This document shows positions 58,382-64,000 of a DNA stretch of 64,000 bases, one piece after another. Source of the DNA: Sphingosinicella humi (GTDB lineage Bacteria > Pseudomonadota > Alphaproteobacteria > Sphingomonadales > Sphingomonadaceae). The stretch is taken from the NCBI RefSeq assembly GCF_003129465.1, contig NZ_QFFF01000001.1, positions 1,535,501 to 1,599,500 on the forward strand. Direction: 5' to 3'. The position numbers and the translations under genes were made by a program. The notes under the pieces were generated by a model. The model was not told the origin of the DNA, did not search any database, and saw only the letters and a program-made list of their open reading frames with translations. How positions within the stretch are numbered: the stretch's first letter is position 1; each line of letters opens with the position of its first letter.

Positions 58382-59416
58382 ATGTCCGTCGATGCCTCGG
58401 TTCAACTTATCCACTGGTATGATTCGAACGCCCGGGTGCTCCCGTGGCGCGCGCGGGGCGAAGAGCGGCCGGACCCCTATCGGGTGTGGCTCTCCGAAAT
58501 CATGCTTCAGCAGACGACCGTGGCCCATGCCCGGCCCTATTTCGAAGCCTTCACCCGTCGCTGGCCGAGCGTCGAATCGCTGGCGGCGGCCGACGACTCG
58601 GAAATCATGGCCGCCTGGGCCGGCCTCGGCTACTATGCCCGGGCCCGCAACCTCATCGGCTGCGCTCGCAAGGTCGCCGACGAGCATGACGGCCGCTTCC
58701 CGGACAGCGAAACGGGGCTCCTCAAGCTCCCCGGCATCGGCCGCTACACCGCCGCCGCCATCGCGGCGATCGCCTTCGGCCGCCGCGCGGTGGTGGTGGA
58801 TGCCAATGTCGAGCGAGTCGTGTCGCGTCTCTTCGCCGTCGAGGAGGCGCTGCCCGGCGCGCGGCCGCGTCTGTACGCCCTCGCCGACGCCATCACGCCG
58901 GTCGAGCGCTGCGGCGATTTCGCGCAGGCCATGATGGACCTGGGGGCCACCCTCTGTACGCCGCGTGCGCCGTCGTGCGATGCATGCCCGCTGGCCGACC
59001 GGTGCGATGCAAGGCGGGAAGGGGAGCCGGAGCGATATCCCCTCAAGGCCGCAAAAAGCGTCCGACCGATTCGCCAGGGCAATGCCTATTGGCTGGAGCA
59101 TGACGGCCATGTTCTCCTCGAACGCCGCCCGCCGCGGGGGATGCTGGGCGGGATGCTGGGCTTTCCCACCGGGAGCTGGGCGAAGACGGTCGAGCCGGGC
59201 GAAGGCGCCCCGCTGGCGGCGGATTGGGACGAGGCCGGCGCGGTCGATCATGTCTTCACCCATTTCGCCCTCACCCTGCGGCTTTATTGCGCGCCGGCCG
59301 CCAGTCGCGACGCGGGCGAGCTATGGTGGCCGATCGACAGGCTGGACGAAGCAGGGCTCCCGACCGTCTTCGCCAAGCTGGCGGCTCGCGGCACCGCGTG
59401 GCAAAGGGCCGCATGA
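58382..59416 (+). CDS. mutY: A/G-specific adenine glycosylase
   Basis: The 344-residue protein has the helix-hairpin-helix motif (LPGIGRYTAAAIAAIAFG), the catalytic Asp in VVVDANVERV, and an iron-sulfur cysteine set of the C-x6-C-x2-C-x5-C type ending CDACPLADRC. A C-terminal NUDIX-like 8-oxoguanine recognition domain follows (GMLGGMLGFPTGSW). It removes adenine opposite 8-oxoguanine. It overlaps the next gene by 4 bases (ATGA). Confidence 0.96.
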   Translation: MSVDASVQLIHWYDSNARVLPWRARGEERPDPYRVWLSEIMLQQTTVAHARPYFEAFTRRWPSVESLAAADDSEIMAAWAGLGYYARARNLIGCARKVADEHDGRFPDSETGLLKLPGIGRYTAAAIAAIAFGRRAVVVDANVERVVSRLFAVEEALPGARPRLYALADAITPVERCGDFAQAMMDLGATLCTPRAPSCDACPLADRCDARREGEPERYPLKAAKSVRPIRQGNAYWLEHDGHVLLERRPPRGMLGGMLGFPTGSWAKTVEPGEGAPLAADWDEAGAVDHVFTHFALTLRLYCAPAASRDAGELWWPIDRLDEAGLPTVFAKLAARGTAWQRAA

Positions 59417-60318
59417 ACTTTCCCACGCCAGGCTTCACCGGCTCGACCATCGATCGGGCGGACAATCTGCGACTCGATCAGGAGAGAATCTCGGCCCTGC
59501 TGAACCATGACGACGCGCGCCTGCTGAGGCTGGAGGCGCTCGATCCGTTGCTCGGCGAGGATGACCGGCTGGCCTGGCAGGCGATGAGCGAGCTGGCCGA
59601 GGGTGCCGTGCCGCTCTTCCTCGGCTTGGATGGCGAGAGCCCGCTATTCGCGCCGCTGACGCGGATGGCGCCGGGACCCACGCGGGGTTGGGGCGTGTTC
59701 GGGCTGATCGGCCGGATGGAAGGCGGGGATGCGGCGCTCTGGGCGACGGCTCGGAGCCTGATCGAATGGCACAACCGCCACGGTTATTGCGGCGTTTGCG
59801 GCAGCCCGACCGAGATTTTCCGGGCCGGCTGGGCTCGGAAATGCGACGGCTGCGGCGCGGAGCATTTTCCGCGCGTCGACCCGGTCGTGATCATGCTGGC
59901 CGAGCATGACGGCAAGGTGCTGGTCGGACGCGGGCTCAATTATCCGGAGCGGCGCTATTCTGCGCTCGCCGGGTTCGTCGAGCCCGGCGAATCGATCGAG
60001 GAGGGCGTCGCCCGCGAACTGCTGGAGGAAGCCGGCGTCCGGGTGAAGTCCGTCCGCTACGTCGCCAGCCAGCCCTGGCCGTTTCCGGCGTCGCTGATGA
60101 TCGCCTGCATCGCCGAGGCCGAAAGCGCCGCCGTCGTCATCGACCGCACGGAGCTGGCGGATTTGATGTGGGTGGATCGCGGCCAGGTCGCCGCCGCGCT
60201 GGCGGGAGCCGAGGACGCGCCGTTTCAGGCGCCGCCCCCCTTCGCCATCGCCAATACGCTGATGACGCGGTGGCTTCATGGCCTTGACATGCTTGCCCAA
60301 GGCCGCGGGCCCGCCTAA
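59413..60318 (+). CDS. nudC: NAD+ diphosphatase / NADH pyrophosphatase
   Basis: The 301-residue NUDIX hydrolase has an N-terminal domain, a zinc ribbon with CGVC and CDGC (about residues 130-152), and the NUDIX box GFVEPGESIEEGVARELLEE, then SQPWPFPASLM, which is diagnostic for the NudC group. It cleaves NAD(H) and may remove NAD caps from RNA. The start at 59413 overlaps the mutY stop. An open frame reaches back to 59224 but lies within mutY. Confidence 0.95.
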   Translation: MNFPTPGFTGSTIDRADNLRLDQERISALLNHDDARLLRLEALDPLLGEDDRLAWQAMSELAEGAVPLFLGLDGESPLFAPLTRMAPGPTRGWGVFGLIGRMEGGDAALWATARSLIEWHNRHGYCGVCGSPTEIFRAGWARKCDGCGAEHFPRVDPVVIMLAEHDGKVLVGRGLNYPERRYSALAGFVEPGESIEEGVARELLEEAGVRVKSVRYVASQPWPFPASLMIACIAEAESAAVVIDRTELADLMWVDRGQVAAALAGAEDAPFQAPPPFAIANTLMTRWLHGLDMLAQGRGPA

Positions 60319-60392
60319 AGGAGCGCCATCATTTCATTGGTCTGACGCGCGCCCTCATCTGCGGCCGCGCGATTTCGCGGAGGTTTTTGGGC

Positions 60393-61067
60393 GTGCAGGA
60401 TCGGAAGAACACGATTGCGGGCTGGGTCTTGGGCGCGGGCATCGTGGCGCTCGGCGCGTCGCTCGTCACCGGCGAAATCTTTAAGGGCGAGCGGCCCGAG
60501 CAGATGGGCTATCCGATCGAGGGCGTCGAAGCCGAAGGCGGAGGTGAGGCCGCCGAGCAACCGATCGCTTTCTTCCTGGCCAGCGCGGACGCCGCCCGGG
60601 GCGAGGCGCAGTTCAAGAAATGCGCTGCCTGCCACACCATCAACCAGGGCGGCCCCAACGGCCTTGGTCCAAACCTCTGGGCGACAATGGGCAAGCCCGT
60701 CGCCCATGTCGCGGGCTTCGCCTATTCGGATGCGCTGAAGTCGCACGGCGGAACCTGGGACTGGGACACGATGAGCGAGTGGATCAAATCGCCGCGCAAC
60801 TTCGCGCCCGGCACGAAAATGACCTTCGCCGGGATCTCCAAGCCCGAGGATCGGGCCGACCTGCTGGCTTATCTGAACAGCCAGGGCAGCAACCTGCCCC
60901 TGCCGCCGCCGCCGGCCGTCGACACGCCGGCCGAAGTCGCGGCCGAGGAAGCCGATCAGGGAGCACTGCCCGGCAAGGCCGAGGACGAGCCCGTGCTGAA
61001 CGAGACCGAGGCGGCCCAGCAGCCCGAAGGCAATGTCGAGGGCGAGGCCGCTCCCAAGACGAAATAA
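60393..61067 (+). CDS. Membrane-anchored class I cytochrome c with acidic tail
   Basis: The 224-residue protein has one N-terminal anchor helix (about residues 9-27), a short linker and a cytochrome c domain with CAACH (77-81), then NGLGPNLWATMGKP and GTKMTFAGI supplying the methionine ligand. This matches alphaproteobacterial CycM, a link from the bc1 complex to the oxidase. A long Ala/Glu/Pro-rich acidic tail of about 50 residues follows. A GTG at 60393 is preferred (GGAGG nine bases upstream); a TTG at 60387 is also open. Confidence 0.9.
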   Translation: MQDRKNTIAGWVLGAGIVALGASLVTGEIFKGERPEQMGYPIEGVEAEGGGEAAEQPIAFFLASADAARGEAQFKKCAACHTINQGGPNGLGPNLWATMGKPVAHVAGFAYSDALKSHGGTWDWDTMSEWIKSPRNFAPGTKMTFAGISKPEDRADLLAYLNSQGSNLPLPPPPAVDTPAEVAAEEADQGALPGKAEDEPVLNETEAAQQPEGNVEGEAAPKTK

Positions 61068-61075
61068 GCACCAAG

Positions 61076-61104
61076 GGGATGGCCAGCTGCCAGGCGGCCA
61101 TTCC
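61076..61104 (+). terminator. Probable intrinsic terminator after the cytochrome c gene
   Basis: A 9-pair stem (GGGATGGCC/GGCCATTCC with one G-T pair) and 11-base loop lie about 8 bases after the stop, followed by TTACTTTGTG. Confidence 0.55.
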
Positions 61105-61167
61105 TTACTTTGTGTCGCCGGCTGCCCAAGCCGAGCGGAACCCGCAGCTTCGCGCTGATCTAGTGCC

Positions 61168-61560
61168 TTATTCCTCGGTGCGGGCCGGCGTTTCGCGGTC
61201 GCGCTCATAGCGTCGCGTCACCGGAAAGGGCGGCAGCCAGCGCTCGCGGCGCACGGTCCACAGTTCGTAGCTTGGGGTCAGCTGGTCGGGAGCGTCCAAT
61301 GAGCCCAGATTAACCTCGACTTCGTCCCCGCTGCGCCCTGCCACGGACGAGCCGCAACGGGCGCAGAAAATCCGCCCGGCATAGTCGCCCGTCTCGCCAT
61401 CGATCGTCACCGCATCCCGTGGGAATATCGCCGACGCATGGAACAGGGCGCCATGATGCTTGCGGCAGTCGAGACAGTGGCAAATGCCGACGCGGTAGGG
61501 GCGTCCCGACGCCACGATCCGGACGTCGCCGCACAAGCAGCCCCCGGTGAACCGGTCCAT
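61168..61560 (-). CDS. GFA-family (glutathione-dependent formaldehyde-activating-like) protein
   Basis: The 130-residue protein has the GFA fold signature: Cys8 and Cys10 (GGCLCGD), Cys27, Cys29 and Cys32 (ICHCLDCRK), and a third cysteine pair in FCARCGS. These cysteines bind structural zinc and, in true Gfa, glutathione-hydroxymethyl adduct formation occurs. Substrate is unproven for most relatives. The ATG at 61560 has GGGAG upstream. It follows the LOG-family gene by 17 bases in the same direction. Confidence 0.9.
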   Translation of the reverse strand: MDRFTGGCLCGDVRIVASGRPYRVGICHCLDCRKHHGALFHASAIFPRDAVTIDGETGDYAGRIFCARCGSSVAGRSGDEVEVNLGSLDAPDQLTPSYELWTVRRERWLPPFPVTRRYERDRETPARTEE

Positions 61561-61577
61561 GCCGTGTCTCCCGAGGT

Positions 61578-62462
61578 CTATTTCCCGCAGTCGAGGTGGT
61601 GCTCGCTGCCGGAATAATAGTCGCAGAGATAGTCCCACGCCTCGTCGGCGGTTTCGACGAGATGGAAGAGCTTGAGATCGTCGGGCGCGATGGTGCCTTC
61701 CTCGACCAGCCCCTCGAAGCTTACCACCCGATTCCAGAACTCCCGGCCGAACAGCATGATCGGCATCGGCTTGATCTTGCCGGTCTGGATGAGCGTCAGA
61801 AGCTCGAAACATTCGTCGAACGTGCCGAAGCCGCCGGGAAAGACCGCCACCGCCCGGGCGCGGATCAGGAAGTGCATCTTTCGCAGCGCGAAATAGTGAA
61901 ACTGGAGGCTGAGCGACGGCGTGACATAGGGGTTGGGCAGCTGCTCGTGCGGCAGGACGATGTTGAGGCCGATCGATTCCTCGCCCTCGTCCGCGGCACC
62001 GCGATTGGCGGCTTCCATGATCGACGGGCCGCCGCCCGAGCAGACGACGAATTGCCGCTTGCCGTCGCTGTCCGGAGCGACGCGGCTGGCGAGGCGAGCG
62101 AGCTTGCGTGCCTCGTCATAATATTTGGACTTGGCTTTGAGCCGCTCGGCGATGCGACGCTGATGATCGGTCGCGGCGGCCTCGATCAGGGCATCCGCCT
62201 TGGAGGGCTCGGGTATGCGCGCCGAGCCGTAGAAGACCAAGGTCGAGGCAATGTTCGCCTCGTCGAACACCAGCTCCGGCTTCAACAGCTCTAGCTGGAA
62301 GCGCACCGGTCGCAGATCCTCGCGCAGCAGGAAATCCAGATCCTGGAACGCAAGCCGGTAGGCGGGATGCTCGGTCTGCGGACTCGATGTCGCGTGGCTG
62401 GCGACTTCGGCTTCTTCGCGGGCGGGGGAGAACACGCGCTTCGGCGGGACGAGATCGTTCAT
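61578..62462 (-). CDS. LOG-family Rossmann protein (TIGR00730)
   Basis: The 294-residue protein has the LOG motif PGGFGTFDE and the GGGPSIMEAANRGA nucleotide-binding loop within a Rossmann-like domain; an N-terminal extension of about 75 residues makes it longer than minimal LOG proteins. Such enzymes hydrolyse the N-glycosidic bond of AMP or cytokinin-nucleotide derivatives. It lies between the GFA and extensin-like genes, all on the minus strand. The ATG is at 62462. Confidence 0.9.
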   Translation of the reverse strand: MNDLVPPKRVFSPAREEAEVASHATSSPQTEHPAYRLAFQDLDFLLREDLRPVRFQLELLKPELVFDEANIASTLVFYGSARIPEPSKADALIEAAATDHQRRIAERLKAKSKYYDEARKLARLASRVAPDSDGKRQFVVCSGGGPSIMEAANRGAADEGEESIGLNIVLPHEQLPNPYVTPSLSLQFHYFALRKMHFLIRARAVAVFPGGFGTFDECFELLTLIQTGKIKPMPIMLFGREFWNRVVSFEGLVEEGTIAPDDLKLFHLVETADEAWDYLCDYYSGSEHHLDCGK

Positions 62463-62472
62463 GCGCCGACCC

Positions 62473-63120
62473 TTAGCGGCAATAGGGTCCCTGTCCCATG
62501 TCAAAATGAAAATGGTTATGGTGGAGCGAGTTGGCTTCGGGACCAAGGGTAATGCCGAAACGACGACAGCCGGCCTGATGGACCGCCCGAAGGAAGGCGC
62601 GGACATCGTCATCGTCGCTGTTCCATCCTTCGAGCACGGTGATGCGCCGGCCGTCGCGCAGGACGAAAGCGGAAATGTCGACGGCGTTGGCGCGGCCATG
62701 CTCGCTGAGCTTTCCGCCGGCCATGCCATTGACCGGGCGGCAGGCGTAGGTGCCGAAGCTTTCGATCTTCACGACGTCGCTGCTCAGCCAGCTTCGGGCG
62801 GCGGGCTGCACCGCCTGGCGCGTCCAGCGCGCATATTCGCGCGCGAGCGGGCAGGTCATGGCGCCCAGATTGGCCGTGGGCGTTCCGATATCGAGCAGCT
62901 GCACCGCACCGATCGCCGAGCAGCCGCCGCCGAAATTTCGGTCCGGCAGCACCTCGAACCGGACACGCTCCCGCGACAGGTCGGCCAGGCATTGGCGCGT
63001 GTCGGGATCCGATCTGGCGGCGCGAGGCTCCTCCCGCGAAGGCTCGGCCCGCCGCGGCTCGCTGGAAGGAATGCATCCTGCCAGCAGCAGCGTCGCCAAT
63101 ATGAGCCCCCGTCTCCCCAT
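62473..63120 (-). CDS. Extensin-like family lipoprotein
   Basis: The 215-residue protein has a lipoprotein signal (GRRGLILATLLLAGC), a disordered Glu/Arg-rich stretch and an extensin-family C-terminal domain with the conserved cysteines and CRPVNGMAGGKLSEHGRAN, DISAF and SLHHNHFHFDMG. These proteins resemble D-alanyl-D-alanine carboxypeptidases (peptidase M15-like zinc site), but no enzyme activity is established. The ATG at 63120 gives a perfect signal peptide; the frame extends to a TTG at 63156. It diverges from serC. Confidence 0.88.
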   Translation of the reverse strand: MGRRGLILATLLLAGCIPSSEPRRAEPSREEPRAARSDPDTRQCLADLSRERVRFEVLPDRNFGGGCSAIGAVQLLDIGTPTANLGAMTCPLAREYARWTRQAVQPAARSWLSSDVVKIESFGTYACRPVNGMAGGKLSEHGRANAVDISAFVLRDGRRITVLEGWNSDDDDVRAFLRAVHQAGCRRFGITLGPEANSLHHNHFHFDMGQGPYCR

Positions 63121-63205
63121 CAGTAGAAGGTGACCGAGGGGGAGTCTGGCGGTCAAGACGTCACCGGCCGCGACGAGTCGAACCGTTCCCGCTACGCGCC
63201 AATAT

Positions 63206-63294
63206 GCGGCGGGCCGGTTGACAGGCCCGCCGCCTCCTTTAAGGCCGCTGGCGGGCCACGCCGTCCCAACGCGGCGCGCGCTCTCTGGAAGGAG
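63206..63294 (+). promoter_or_regulatory. Structured serC leader: perfect hairpin plus anti-Shine-Dalgarno
   Basis: A perfect 10-pair hairpin (GCGGCGGGCC, 63206-63215, with 63224-63233) is followed by CTCCTT (63234-63239), which can pair with AAGGAG (63289-63294), the serC ribosome site. This would fold the leader so that translation is reduced unless the pairing is broken. A conserved serC leader RNA motif is known in alphaproteobacteria, and this may be an example; the match is inferred from position and structure only. Confidence 0.5.
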
Positions 63295-63304
63295 AGACTG
63301 AAAC

Positions 63305-64000
63305 GTGACGAATCATAAGCCAGAGGTGCGCCCGGCGCGCCCCTTTTTTTCTTCCGGTCCCTGCGCCAAGCCGCCGGGCTGGGGCCCCGAACATCTCGCA
63401 TTGGGATCGCTTGGCCGTTCGCACCGGTCGAAGCTGGGTAAGGCGCGGCTCGCCTATGCCATCGAGCTGACGAGGAAGGTGCTGCGCGTGCCGGCGACGC
63501 ACCGCATCGGGATAGTGCCCGGATCCGATACCGGCGCCGTTGAAATGGCGATGTGGACGATGCTCGGCGCCCGGCCGGTGACGATGCTCGCCTGGGAGAG
63601 CTTCGGCGAAGGCTGGGTCACCGATGCGGTGAAGCAGCTGAAGCTCGACGCGACCGTGATGAAGGCGGATTACGGCGCCTTGCCGGACCTGTCTGCGGTC
63701 GACCCCGCGACCGATATCGTATTTACCTGGAACGGCACCACCTCCGGCGCGCGCGTTCCGAACGGCGACTGGATCAGCGGCGAGCGCGAGGGTCTGACCA
63801 TTTGCGACGCGACCTCGGCCTGCTTCGCCATGGAGCTGCCCTGGGACAAGCTCGATGTCGCCACCTACAGCTGGCAAAAGGTGCTGGGCGGCGAAGGCGC
63901 GCACGGCATGCTCATCCTCGGCCCCCGCGCGGTCGAGCGGCTCGAAAGCTACACGCCGGACCGGGCGCTGCCGAAAATCTTCCGCCTGACGAAAGGCGGC
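63305..64000 (+). CDS. serC: Phosphoserine aminotransferase (C-terminus cut by window edge)
   Basis: The first 232 codons are visible. Hallmarks are [13 protein letters not shown] near the start, [42 protein letters not shown] and [10 protein letters not shown] with the PLP lysine (SWQK). It makes phosphoserine from 3-phosphohydroxypyruvate with glutamate, for serine synthesis. The GTG at 63305 has GGAGAG eight bases upstream. The leader is described separately. serA may follow outside the window. Confidence 0.94.
   Translation, partial: MTNHKPEVRPARPFFSSGPCAKPPGWGPEHLALGSLGRSHRSKLGKARLAYAIELTRKVLRVPATHRIGIVPGSDTGAVEMAMWTMLGARPVTMLAWESFGEGWVTDAVKQLKLDATVMKADYGALPDLSAVDPATDIVFTWNGTTSGARVPNGDWISGEREGLTICDATSACFAMELPWDKLDVATYSWQKVLGGEGAHGMLILGPRAVERLESYTPDRALPKIFRLTKGG

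Overview
The window is GC-rich, densely coding chromosomal DNA from an alphaproteobacterium. It is most like Sphingomonadales: a class I fumarase, a dciA-dsbA-dsbA-smc run, DUF4893 and HrpB genes, a PepSY/PhoP/PhoQ-type set, short palindromic repeats with a CCGGCGGAAGCCGG core, and many exported peptidases. This placement is inferred from gene content only. No rRNA, tRNA, CRISPR array, intact prophage or insertion sequence was seen, and no gene-free gap exceeds about 260 bases.

Layout. 1-9000: a diguanylate cyclase cut by the left edge, galE, a lipoprotein/M14 carboxypeptidase/gpmA run, a degenerate GGDEF protein, a hemerythrin-TM-PRC-barrel fusion and an M1 aminopeptidase lipoprotein. 9100-19000: a membrane PAS-GGDEF-EAL protein, fumarase, the helicase hrpB (carrying an in-frame palindromic element), then a 1013-residue protein joining PAS-GGDEF-EAL-PilZ to a tyrosine-recombinase-like C-terminus that lacks the nucleophile. 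19000-28600: polyprenyl diphosphate synthase, a PepSY/response regulator/histidine kinase set, and an amidohydrolase/MFS/AraC/LuxR/proline iminopeptidase stretch. 28700-37400: a Uup-type ABC-F ATPase, then four overlapping genes for a PEP-CTERM/EPS-type sugar transferase and the PrsK-PrsR-PrsT regulatory set, with no exosortase in view. 37500-47900: LD-carboxypeptidase, sulfotransferase, aldo/keto reductase, lipoprotein MsrA, M20 hydrolase, DUF4893 lipoprotein, 3-hydroxybutyrate dehydrogenase with a patatin phospholipase, and a neutral zinc metallopeptidase. 47900-52750: a siderophore receptor/PepSY-TM reductase pair behind a probable Fur box, and a cytochrome P450. 52750-64000: smc, two DsbA-like proteins, dciA, mutY-nudC, a membrane cytochrome c, a GFA protein, a LOG-family protein, an extensin-like lipoprotein, and the start of serC behind a structured leader.

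How the parts relate. Four proteins belong to the cyclic-di-GMP superfamilies (one probably inactive). Together with the Prs regulators and the EPS-type sugar transferase they suggest control of surface polysaccharide and lifestyle. The most novel object is the c-di-GMP/PilZ/recombinase-like fusion at 15881-18922, whose divergent promoter region carries a candidate operator. The many exported peptidases fit a peptide-scavenging heterotroph.
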